Shown here piece by piece: positions 1 to 5,513 of a stretch of DNA of 12,972 nt. The position numbers and the translations under genes are program-made. Position 1 is the stretch's first letter. Each line of letters starts with the position of its first letter. Under the pieces are notes generated by a model that was not told the origin of the DNA, searched no databases, and saw only the letters and a program-made list of their open reading frames with translations. Source of the stretch: Oscillospiraceae bacterium (GTDB lineage Bacteria > Bacillota > Clostridia > UMGS1883); assembly GCA_015069065.1 (NCBI GenBank), contig SVJI01000024.1, positions 1 to 12,972 on the forward strand. Reading direction: 5' to 3'.

Positions 1-467
1 ATATATGAATTTGAATCACTGCAATACATACCATAATCCCACCAGTTTCTGAAACCAAATCCACAGTAATCCTTATAATCAAACTTACTGTATACGATAT
101 TTCCGTCAGGAAGTATGTTTAATATATCACCGCTATGCACAGGGATTTCTTCAAAACCGCCGTTTTTTAGCTCATGAAAGATTTCTGTTTCAATTAATCC
201 TTTCCAGAGAATTTCTTCTGTGCTTGCATATACGTATAGCTTTAACTTTGGGAAATGTATTATGTGCAGCGGGCTATCCCCCTTTACAAGCCAGAGTGTA
301 TTCATAGAGTCCAAAATAGAAAAGCTGAAGCTCCCCTCAAGAGCTTCAGCCATAAATTTTATGCTTTCTGAATTTAAAACTTTTTTGTATTCCAATAACT
401 GTACCGCTATATAACTGTCAGTTTCAATCTTTGTTTTCGGAAGATGATATTTTACCCTCAGTTGCCG
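1..467 (-). pseudogene. Class II glutamine amidotransferase, N-terminally truncated remnant
   Basis: On the minus strand one frame is open from 467 to the left edge, about 155 codons with no stop. It reads KYHLPKTKIETDSYIAVQLL, then GSFSFSILD, LWLVKGDSPL and YVYASTEEIL. This is the middle and C-terminal part of an Ntn-type class II glutamine amidotransferase domain of the kind found as free-standing proteins in clostridia. The roughly 80-100 N-terminal residues are absent, including the Cys2 nucleophile that the family needs. A TAG stop lies in frame at 468-470, and there is no start codon or ribosome binding site at the 5' edge. Its first codons overlap, in another frame, the last codons of the upstream glycosidase gene on the same strand. 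I infer a deletion or recombination junction near 456-495 that removed the 5' half. The C-terminus lies outside the window. An assembly chimera is the main alternative. Confidence 0.72.
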
Positions 468-2002
468 CTATCATTTGGGTTTCCGTTGTTAAAGCAGTAA
501 AATTCATTACCTAGAGTTTCTTTTCCCTTATCTCTGATTTTCAAGAGATTTTTTGTGTTTTCAATCAGTTTTTTCTCATACTCACCGTTAAAGGTTTCAA
601 AATAACGGACATAGTTTATAAAGCACAGTGTAAGCTCATACCATACATCAGTTACATATTTAAGATTGCAGAATTTTTTCCAGAGCTTATCATACTCTGT
701 CTTTTCGATTTTCTCTTCAAGTCCTTCAAGGCAAAGCAACAGTTTTTGTGCAAGCTCCCTTGCTTCAATTTTTTCTTTAATAAGAACATCTTCCTCACTC
801 TGTTTCCAATCTTTTGGAATATACCATTCATCAGAAGATAAGCTGCAATCTTTACGCATTTGTTCAAAATAATAATGATTTTTTGAGTGGTTCAATGTTG
901 GGAAAATACTCAGTTCGGTAAAGTAGTAGCCTTTAAGGTAAAATGTTTTTTCCTGAACTTCTTCGGTTTTTTTCATCAGTTCATATACTTCTTCTGCTGC
1001 TTTCGGATACTTCTTCTTGAAAAATTCCATAGCAGCAGAGTCAGGATTTTTCCCGTTAAGATATGCTGCAGTTATAACAGCATTAACTTCATTCACATCA
1101 CCGAAGAAATGGCTTCCGTTTCTGTCAATTCTTGATACATAGCCTGAGGTCCTGAACCCTTCACAATACTCAAATTTTCCCTTAAGATGTTTTTGAAGCA
1201 TTAGCGGAAGCATTCCCTTGCCGAAATACTCACCAAAAATATCTGTTTCAACAACAAGAGGATTTTTCTTGATTTTATTAAAAAATTTATTATGCGGAAG
1301 TGTAAGGCTCCAGTCAAATTGCGTCCACTTATCCATAATCATAAGCTCTGTAGAGATTTCTTCGTACGCCTTTGTCATCATTTCATAATCTTCTTCAATA
1401 CTAGCAAAGGGGCGTACAATTAGTTCCTTCCCAAGCTTTTTGCATTCCTCATACAATATCTGTGTAACATACTTTACACGCTCTATCTTTCCAAGCTTCT
1501 GATCCTTAAGCTTCAAAAGCGGAATTTTTGTTTCGTGCAGCGTAAGAACTATTCCGTCCATTTTCGAATAGTAATGAAAGAAATCTGCAATTTTATTTTC
1601 AAGATAATCCTTTACCAGAGGATGTGTAACCTCAATATCACCGTAGGAATTTAAAATTTCGGGATAAACCTCCTTAAACTCCGACGGAAGCTCAAGCTCG
1701 TGATGCCACATATACATTTTTATTCCATACAGACTTGCTTTTTCACAGGCTGCATTTACCGCATCAAGACAGTATTCCACGTAAGTCAAATTTTTTTCAC
1801 TGCTAAATCTTGCGTATTTTCTACAGGGTGTCATTCCGTCAATATTTCCCTTGACTCCGTCGTGAATAGGTCCGTTTATCTGAATATGATTAAACCCTTC
1901 TCTATGGGCATATTCTACCATATACAAAAGATAATCCTTTTTAACATCTACAGGGTTACATACATTTATTCCTTTTATATGTATTCTTTCTCTGTCACTC
2001 AT
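458..2002 (-). CDS. Putative glycoside hydrolase-like TIM-barrel protein, family uncertain
   Basis: A 514-residue cytoplasmic-looking protein with no signal peptide or membrane segment. The ATG is preceded by AAAGGAG at a 7-nt distance. The N-terminal half alternates short hydrophobic strands with helices, as in a TIM barrel. Acidic motifs sit at predicted strand ends: WHHELELP (99-106), DGIVLTLHET (149-158) and VVETDIFGEYFG (250-261). The arrangement, including a helical C-terminal third rich in aromatic residues, loosely recalls alpha-glucuronidase-type hydrolases (GH67/GH115 style). I cannot assign a CAZy family or substrate. The gene lies 82 bp downstream of an AraC-type regulator on the same strand and is probably co-transcribed with it. 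Its last residues (NPNDSGN) overlap the start of a truncated amidotransferase frame, so the extreme C-terminus may be altered. No terminator follows. Confidence 0.6.
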   Translation of the reverse strand: MSDRERIHIKGINVCNPVDVKKDYLLYMVEYAHREGFNHIQINGPIHDGVKGNIDGMTPCRKYARFSSEKNLTYVEYCLDAVNAACEKASLYGIKMYMWHHELELPSEFKEVYPEILNSYGDIEVTHPLVKDYLENKIADFFHYYSKMDGIVLTLHETKIPLLKLKDQKLGKIERVKYVTQILYEECKKLGKELIVRPFASIEEDYEMMTKAYEEISTELMIMDKWTQFDWSLTLPHNKFFNKIKKNPLVVETDIFGEYFGKGMLPLMLQKHLKGKFEYCEGFRTSGYVSRIDRNGSHFFGDVNEVNAVITAAYLNGKNPDSAAMEFFKKKYPKAAEEVYELMKKTEEVQEKTFYLKGYYFTELSIFPTLNHSKNHYYFEQMRKDCSLSSDEWYIPKDWKQSEEDVLIKEKIEARELAQKLLLCLEGLEEKIEKTEYDKLWKKFCNLKYVTDVWYELTLCFINYVRYFETFNGEYEKKLIENTKNLLKIRDKGKETLGNEFYCFNNGNPNDSGN

Positions 2003-2030
2003 ACTTTTTCTCCTTTACAGACTAAAAGTT

Positions 2031-2070
2031 GCAAGGGTACCCGAAACGAGCGGATGCGGGGATCCACCTC
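2031..2070. other. GC-rich spacer segment with GGGTACCC palindrome
   Basis: Between the AraC gene and the glycosidase gene there is a stretch of about 40 bp with around 63% G+C in otherwise AT-rich spacer DNA. It contains the 8-bp palindrome GGGTACCC and a GGATCC palindrome. It has no coding potential and no strong hairpin. It may be a small repeat or a remnant of an insertion; its role is unknown. Confidence 0.3.
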
Positions 2071-2084
2071 TAAATCTTTCTGTT

Positions 2085-2927
2085 TTACTTTGAATGATTA
2101 CGATATTGCTGAGGAGTAATACCGTGACGTTCTTTAAACAACCTGTATACATAACTGGCACTTTCAAAGCCTGCATCAAGCCATATATCAATTATCGGCC
2201 AGGTGCTGTACACGAGCATTGATGAAATATAATCAATGCGAAGTGTGTTTATATAATTTGTTGGTGAAAAGCCGTAATACTTGGTCATTGTTCTCGAAAG
2301 ATGTTCTACACTTTTTCCCGAAATCTCAACCATACGTGAAATACCTTTACTGAAATTCTCCTTTTTCTTCATTTGTTCGACGGCATTACTAAGCCATTCG
2401 GGAATGTTCTTATTTTCTTCTTGTCTTTTTTGCAACACAAAAAAGTTTGCGAAAATCTCAAACAATCTTTTTTTCATTACAAAGGTTTGCTCCGTTACCG
2501 GCACACTTTCTTTATACATAGTTTGAAGCATCTTTTCACGGGCGTGCCTGAGTTTTTCATCATCAAGTCTGCGCACGGGCGGAAACTCAGACTCAGCTAT
2601 TTCTTTTTTTAATGCATCGTCTTCAAAAAAAAGTAATAGTCCATCCATCTGCTCCTGACTGAAATTCATATTTATATATTCTCCCCCGTCCTCTATTATC
2701 GCAAGTTGATGTACATCCTGAGGACGAATAAGAAAAAGTTCACCCTTGTGTGCAGTAATATCTGTGCCATTTACGAAGTGACTGACATTGCCGGATGTTA
2801 TAAGAAGAAATTCATAATAATCGTGCATATGCAGTGAGCTTTTTATGTCTCCCTTTGTTTGCAGTATTGTTCTGTAATTCAGTTCAGGATATGAATGCTC
2901 ACTAAGGATAAAAAGTCGAGGTTTCAA
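2085..2927 (-). CDS. AraC-family transcriptional regulator (cupin + double HTH)
   Basis: A 280-residue regulator. The N-terminal half is a cupin-type ligand pocket: HMHDYYEFLLITSG at 33-46, and a PQDVHQL turn at 69-75. The C-terminal 100 residues carry the two helix-turn-helix motifs of AraC/XylS proteins, the second reading DIWLDAGFESASYVYRLFKE and followed by the typical GITPQQYR end. The start is TTG. No ATG lies nearby, whereas a perfect AAGGAGG (2936-2942) sits 8 nt upstream of the TTG. The gene precedes a glycosidase-like gene on the same strand and is divergent from an amidohydrolase gene across 338 bp. It therefore probably senses a sugar or sugar acid and controls both neighbours. 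The inducer cannot be read from sequence. Confidence 0.93.
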   Translation of the reverse strand: MKPRLFILSEHSYPELNYRTILQTKGDIKSSLHMHDYYEFLLITSGNVSHFVNGTDITAHKGELFLIRPQDVHQLAIIEDGGEYINMNFSQEQMDGLLLFFEDDALKKEIAESEFPPVRRLDDEKLRHAREKMLQTMYKESVPVTEQTFVMKKRLFEIFANFFVLQKRQEENKNIPEWLSNAVEQMKKKENFSKGISRMVEISGKSVEHLSRTMTKYYGFSPTNYINTLRIDYISSMLVYSTWPIIDIWLDAGFESASYVYRLFKERHGITPQQYRNHSK

Positions 2928-3265
2928 AAGAGAGCCCTCCTTAAATTATATAATTTTGCAATGCAGATGCTCTTTTACACACTACAAATGCTTATAATTA
3001 AATTTTAGCATACGCATTATTTAATTTCCAGTAACTAATTTTTCCTGCTATGATGTAAAACTTGGGCACGATACTTTTCTATTTATTTTAATTGTACTGA
3101 GAAAACAAAAAACTTTCTTCCATTACGTTGACTAATTATTGCTCTATATTGATATTTATATTGTATATTGTATTATTGGCTTAGAATGGCAGTAGCTACC
3201 CCTTGACAAATCAAATTTTTTTATGTTATGATGCTTTTATATTTTAATTTCTTGGAGGAAGTATT
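2928..3265. promoter_or_regulatory. 338-bp divergent intergenic control region
   Basis: No gene is visible here. The right end holds the amidohydrolase promoter, listed separately. Just upstream of it the heptamer TATATTG occurs three times (3145-3151, 3157-3163, 3164-3170), the last two adjacent. This could be a binding region for the divergent AraC protein, but the stretch is very AT-rich and the repeat may be chance. I see no convincing promoter for the AraC gene itself. Confidence 0.4.
3203..3232 (+). promoter_or_regulatory. Sigma-A-type promoter of the amidohydrolase gene
   Basis: TTGACA at 3203-3208 and TATGAT at 3227-3232 with an 18-bp spacer. It points at the gene starting at 3266, whose ribosome binding site GGAGG lies at 3254-3258. 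Confidence 0.7.
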
Positions 3266-4033
3266 ATGAGTTTTGAAATTGTAGATTTTCACATGCACCC
3301 CTTTATTTGTGCGGAGGATAATCTGTGCCAGCATAAAGATGTTTTACATATGACTTACGACACTACTCATCTTGATATGAAAAGTGCAGGAATAAGTAAG
3401 TTCTGTGGCAGTGTTATCAAGAAAAATGCGTCTGATTTTTCTGTTTTACATTCTTGCAATCGTGATGCCTTAAAGCTTAGGGAAATGTATAACAATGACT
3501 ATATTCCCGGTTTTCAGATAAGTCCTAATTTTATAGAGGAATCGATTGATGAAATTGATTATGCACATCAATGCGGTGTAAAACTCATAGGTGAGCTTGT
3601 CCCCTATATGCACAATTGGCAGGACTACTCCTGCAAAGAGTTTTCGCTCCTTTTAGAGCATATTGAAAAATACGATATGGTAGTAAGCATACACACCTTA
3701 GACTTAACACAAATGGAGCTTATGGCAAAAAATCATCCTCATATAAACTTTGTTTTTGCGCATCCTGGTGAAAAGGATCGTGTATTTCAGCATATTGATG
3801 TTATGAAAAGGCTTGATAATGTTTTTCTTGACATTTCAGGAACGGGGATTTTAAGATACGGTGTTATAAAAAAGCTTGTATGTGAGGTCGGAGCAGAGCG
3901 TATTCTTTTTGGAACTGATTATCCCATCGGCAATTTGCATTCTTACATAAACGGAGTTCTTTGGGAAAAAATCTCCGACCGTGAAAAAGAAATGATTTTC
4001 AGCGGCAATGCTAAGAAGCTTTTAAGAATTTAA
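3266..4033 (+). CDS. Metal-dependent amidohydrolase (amidohydrolase_2 type)
   Basis: A 255-residue TIM-barrel hydrolase of the amidohydrolase superfamily. Metal-ligand signatures are in the expected order: DFHMHP (His9, His11) after the first strand, IHTLD (His143), FVFAHPGE (His166) and LFGTDYP (Asp218). The GTDYP ending is typical of the PF04909 branch, which includes decarboxylases and lactone or amide hydrolases, so the reaction is not fixed by sequence. The length is on the short side but all motifs are present. The ATG is 7 nt after GGAGG. It is transcribed divergently from an AraC regulator and its glycosidase-like partner, suggesting a role in breaking down the same compound. No convincing terminator follows directly. 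Confidence 0.85.
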   Translation: MSFEIVDFHMHPFICAEDNLCQHKDVLHMTYDTTHLDMKSAGISKFCGSVIKKNASDFSVLHSCNRDALKLREMYNNDYIPGFQISPNFIEESIDEIDYAHQCGVKLIGELVPYMHNWQDYSCKEFSLLLEHIEKYDMVVSIHTLDLTQMELMAKNHPHINFVFAHPGEKDRVFQHIDVMKRLDNVFLDISGTGILRYGVIKKLVCEVGAERILFGTDYPIGNLHSYINGVLWEKISDREKEMIFSGNAKKLLRI

Positions 4034-4128
4034 TTAAGCATAAAAACTCACCTATGACAGTTTAATTAAACAAAACTTTAAATAGAGAGTTTTATTAGGT
4101 TTATCTTACGTCAATAATATTTCAAAAT

Positions 4129-4160
4129 AGTCAGGCAAATGTTAGTCAAAAGTCAGTCAA
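4129..4160. repeat. Left AGTCA repeat cluster (possible integrase arm sites)
   Basis: Plus-strand copies of AGTCA occur at 4129-4133, 4144-4148 and 4151-4155, each followed within two bases by CAAA or AAA. On the minus strand they read TTTGACT or TTTGACTGACT. They mirror the TTTTTGACTG copies at 4381-4423 on the other side of the tRNA-Cys fragment. Short repeats around an att core are typical arm-type binding sites of tyrosine recombinases; that role is inferred. Confidence 0.45.
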
Positions 4161-4191
4161 ATGGCAAAAATCTAAAATAAAAAAGCGCACG

Positions 4192-4226
4192 AAAAAACGG
4201 CTTAACCCTAACGGTTAAGCCGTTTT
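4192..4226 (-). terminator. Rho-independent terminator behind the tRNA-Cys fragment
   Basis: AAAACGGCTTAACC (4194-4207) pairs perfectly with 4213-4226 around a 5-nt loop. Read on the minus strand the stem is followed by six T (4192-4197), a good intrinsic terminator placed 4 nt after the CCA end of the tRNA-Cys piece. On the plus strand only four T follow. The same 14-bp stem recurs at 4788-4822. Confidence 0.75.
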
Positions 4227-4230
4227 AAGC

Positions 4231-4283
4231 TGGAGGCGCCACCCAGATTTGAACTGGGGAATAAAGGCTTTGCAGGCCTCTGC
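4231..4283 (-). pseudogene. tRNA-Cys(GCA) 3' fragment, 5' part missing
   Basis: Minus-strand reading from 4283 to 4231 gives the 3' two-thirds of a tRNA-Cys. It has an anticodon arm with loop CTGCAAA (anticodon GCA), a T-arm CCCAG-TTCAAAT-CTGGG, the acceptor strand TGGCGCC, discriminator U73 (a tRNA-Cys identity base) and an encoded CCA. The expected 5' acceptor strand GGCGCCA is not found upstream, and the match stops at the D-arm. The sequence upstream, TCTGACTTGATA, is unrelated. It therefore cannot fold into a working tRNA. Such 3' pieces are the classical remnants of elements that integrate into tRNA genes. A terminator follows directly. Confidence 0.8.
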
Positions 4284-4380
4284 TATCAAGTCAGATTATG
4301 CTTTTTCTGCCTTTCACTACAGATTTTTGAATAAAAGTTAATATTCATAAATGCAATCAGAAAATGCAAGGAATCAACTG

Positions 4381-4423
4381 ATTTTTGACTGTTTTTTTGA
4401 CTGATTGACAGACAAATGACTGT
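4381..4423. repeat. Right TGACTG repeat cluster (possible integrase arm sites)
   Basis: TTTTTGACTG occurs at 4382-4391 and 4394-4403, followed by TTGACAG (4405-4411) and ATGACTG (4416-4422). The orientation is opposite to that of the AGTCA cluster left of the tRNA-Cys fragment. Together the clusters flank that fragment as the arms of an attP would. Function is inferred. Confidence 0.45.
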
Positions 4424-4531
4424 CTTTTTACTGATTATTACTGTTCATTATAAAACACTGACATTTGGCTTAACGAAGCGGCTTTCAGGCGTTTTTGCAC
4501 ATTTTATCAAAGAAGCAAAAACAGGGCTTTT

Positions 4532-4580
4532 CCGCCCTCTCACGGCGAAGACCGGGGTTCGATTCCCCGTGGGGTCACCA
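4532..4580 (+). pseudogene. tRNA-Glu(CTC) 3' fragment, 5' part missing
   Basis: The sequence carries an anticodon arm CCGCC-CTCTCAC-GGCGA (anticodon CTC, with one C/A mismatch at the base), a T-arm CGGGG-TTCGATT-CCCCG, the acceptor strand TGGGGTC, discriminator A and CCA. The matching 5' acceptor GACCCCA and the D-arm are absent upstream, where the DNA reads as AT-rich non-tRNA sequence. It is thus a 3' piece of about 49 nt, in the opposite direction to the tRNA-Cys piece. The last 18 bp recur exactly at 4767-4784. Confidence 0.8.
4563..4580 (+). repeat. 18-bp direct repeat, copy 1 (tRNA-Glu 3' end)
   Basis: TTCCCCGTGGGGTCACCA. An identical copy lies at 4767-4784, 204 bp downstream. This is the 3' end of tRNA-Glu, the usual crossover segment of tRNA-targeting integrases. 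Confidence 0.85.
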
Positions 4581-4620
4581 AAAAACGAAGCATACCTGTT
4601 AGGTGTGTTTCGTTTTTTTA
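4581..4620 (+). terminator. Rho-independent terminator after the tRNA-Glu fragment
   Basis: ACGAAGCATACCT pairs with AGGTGTGTTTCGT (13 bp including two G-T pairs) around a very short loop and is followed by a run of seven T. It starts immediately after the CCA end, as native tRNA terminators do. Confidence 0.8.
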
Positions 4621-4632
4621 TTGCATTTACTT

Positions 4633-4647
4633 CGGGGAATCGAACCC
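4633..4647 (-). repeat. Inverted copy of the tRNA-Glu T-arm
   Basis: CGGGGAATCGAACCC is the exact reverse complement of 4555-4569. On the minus strand it is preceded by GCCCTCACA, which resembles the tRNA-Glu anticodon region GCCCTCTCAC with the intervening bases lost. This suggests a third, inverted tRNA-Glu-derived piece. Confidence 0.7.
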
Positions 4648-4766
4648 TGTGAGGGCAACGAGCGTAAAGAAAACGATTGATAATCGTTTTTAGCGAAGTT
4701 GATGCGATGACGGGTACTGCAAGCTTTGCTTGCGGTCGTCAAGCAGGCAGGATGCGCAGCAGCCGT

Positions 4767-4784
4767 TTCCCCGTGGGGTCACCA
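4767..4784 (+). repeat. 18-bp direct repeat, copy 2 (tRNA-Glu 3' end)
   Basis: Identical to 4563-4580. The bases upstream (GCAGCAGCCG) do not continue the tRNA, so only the terminal 18 bp are duplicated. A strong terminator follows after 3 nt. Confidence 0.85.
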
Positions 4785-4787
4785 CTA

Positions 4788-4822
4788 AAAAACGGCTTAA
4801 CCAATAGGGTTAAGCCGTTTTT
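4788..4822. terminator. Bidirectional rho-independent terminator
   Basis: AAAAACGGCTTAACC (4788-4802) pairs perfectly with 4808-4822 around a 5-nt loop. It has five T on the plus side and six T on the minus side. It can end transcription both from the tRNA-fragment side and from the SCP2-like gene arriving on the minus strand. The stem is the same as that of the terminator at 4192-4226. Confidence 0.8.
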
Positions 4823-4857
4823 GTGTTTTATATAATTCCGTTTTCTAAATGAGTATT

Positions 4858-5328
4858 TTATTTTTTAATATCCTTTGCCACTTTGCTCTCTGGTTTTTTT
4901 GTCATTTCCACAATTTCTTTTTCAGCCTTGACAGTTTTCTTTGCAGTAGTTTTCTTGGCTGCAGTTTTTTTAGCGGCAGGCTTTTTCGCAGGTGTTTTTT
5001 TCGCAGTTGCTTTCAGCACTCCCATAAGCACCTCTACCGCAAAATTGTCGCCCTCTACCATCATAACACCGTCCGAAATACTTTCTGTGACAGTTTTCTC
5101 ATCATTTATAATTTTTACAAGTTCTTCCCCGCTTATGAATACCTTGGCATCACGGTCATAATATTCATAAGGAGCGACAACAACAACTCCGTCGCTTACC
5201 TCTACGTAGAAAGCACCCTCTCCTTCGCCGTATATGTCAAATTCTACTGCGATGTGTTGGGTAACTTTTTTAGCCGCCGTTTTTTTAATGTTTTTTGATA
5301 CAAACGAAACAATCTCCTCGTATGTCAT
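4858..5328 (-). CDS. SCP2-like lipid-binding domain protein with histone-H1-like AAKK tail
   Basis: A 156-residue protein. Residues about 15-106 resemble the small SCP2 sterol/lipid-carrier fold, with AVEFDIYGEGEGAFYVEVSDG followed by a helix and ISDGVMMVEGD. Residues 107-133 are a low-complexity tail of ATAKK/PAKK/AAKK repeats like histone H1 C-termini, ending in a mixed charged segment. The chosen ATG (5326-5328) has AGGAGG 7 nt upstream; an earlier in-frame ATG at 5395-5397 lies inside the promoter and is rejected. No signal peptide or membrane segment is present. The tail would allow binding of nucleic acid or anionic membrane. The role is unknown. The gene ends at a bidirectional terminator and stands alone. 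Confidence 0.75.
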   Translation of the reverse strand: MTYEEIVSFVSKNIKKTAAKKVTQHIAVEFDIYGEGEGAFYVEVSDGVVVVAPYEYYDRDAKVFISGEELVKIINDEKTVTESISDGVMMVEGDNFAVEVLMGVLKATAKKTPAKKPAAKKTAAKKTTAKKTVKAEKEIVEMTKKPESKVAKDIKK

Positions 5329-5368
5329 TTTAATACCTCCTAAATCTAATACAAATTCCTGTATATAT

Positions 5369-5397
5369 ATTATGCCACTTTTCCGATATAAATGCAA
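5369..5397 (-). promoter_or_regulatory. Promoter of the SCP2-like gene
   Basis: Minus strand TTGCAT (5392-5397) and CATAAT (5369-5374) with a 17-bp spacer, about 40 bp upstream of the chosen start codon. Confidence 0.55.
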
Positions 5398-5455
5398 TTA
5401 TATTATTAAGACAAATTCATTCAAAATAAGACACAAATAATTCATAATAAAAGCA

Positions 5456-5484
5456 TTGAAAAAAATATTTTTATTGTGTATAAT
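5456..5484 (+). promoter_or_regulatory. Promoter of the lipid kinase gene
   Basis: TTGAAA (5456-5461) and TATAAT (5479-5484) separated by 17 bp, 29 nt before the ATG. Confidence 0.75.
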
Positions 5485-5513
5485 ATTAACAGATATTGAA
5501 GGGAGACTGCTCT

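Larger units (their letters stand above)
4581..4784. mobile_element. 204-bp unit bounded by tRNA-Glu 3'-end direct repeats
   Basis: The segment from the end of the first 18-bp repeat to the end of the second has no coding capacity. It contains a terminator, a minus-strand 15-bp copy of the tRNA T-arm (4633-4647, exact inverse of 4555-4569), a perfect 9-bp hairpin AAAACGATT-GAT-AATCGTTTT (4670-4690), and a second hairpin GCAAGC-TTT-GCTTGC (4719-4733) with extended pairing to about 4708-4741. It could be a non-autonomous element inserted at the tRNA 3' end, the scar of a deleted integrative element, or a tandem duplication product. No integrase is present in the window. Confidence 0.45.
4034..4857. 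other. 824-bp gene-free region with tRNA fragments and repeats
   Basis: No protein gene is supported here. The region contains, in order: a 12-bp palindrome GTTTAATTAAAC (4060-4071), a left cluster of AGTCA-type repeats, a terminator-like hairpin, a tRNA-Cys 3' fragment, a right cluster of TGACTG repeats, a tRNA-Glu 3' fragment with its own terminator, an inverted T-arm copy, two hairpins, a second tRNA-Glu 3' end, and another terminator. Both tRNA fragments lack their 5' halves. I interpret the region as nested or decayed attachment sites of integrative elements. Confidence 0.6.

Noticed and set aside
456..470. Programmed -1 frameshift joining the glycosidase and amidotransferase frames
   Set aside because: No slippery heptamer precedes the stop and the amidotransferase lacks its catalytic N-terminus, so a functional fusion is unlikely.
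2945..2954. ATTATATAAT as the -10 box of the AraC gene
   Set aside because: It lies only 2 bp from the ribosome binding site, so transcription would start within or after it, and no -35 is found at 16-18 bp.
4129..4423. Short spaced repeats considered as a CRISPR array
   Set aside because: Units are only 5-10 bp with irregular spacing and inverted orientation; no cas gene or uniform repeat-spacer pattern.
4491..4522. GTTTTTGC/GCAAAAAC inverted repeat as a terminator
   Set aside because: The stem is 8 bp with a 16-nt loop, weak, and is not followed by a T run.
4231..4580. Intact tRNA-Cys and tRNA-Glu genes
   Set aside because: Neither 5' acceptor strand (GGCGCCA or GACCCCA) nor a D-arm can be found at the right distance, so only 3' fragments are supported.
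4416..4652. 78-codon plus-strand open frame across the tRNA-Glu fragment
   Set aside because: It runs through the tRNA piece, its terminator and the inverted T-arm copy, has no convincing ribosome binding site and shows no recognisable protein motif.
4849..5298. Phe/Ser-rich plus-strand open frame opposite the SCP2-like gene
   Set aside because: It is the antisense shadow of the Lys/Ala-rich tail; the minus frame has the promoter, AGGAGG and domain match.
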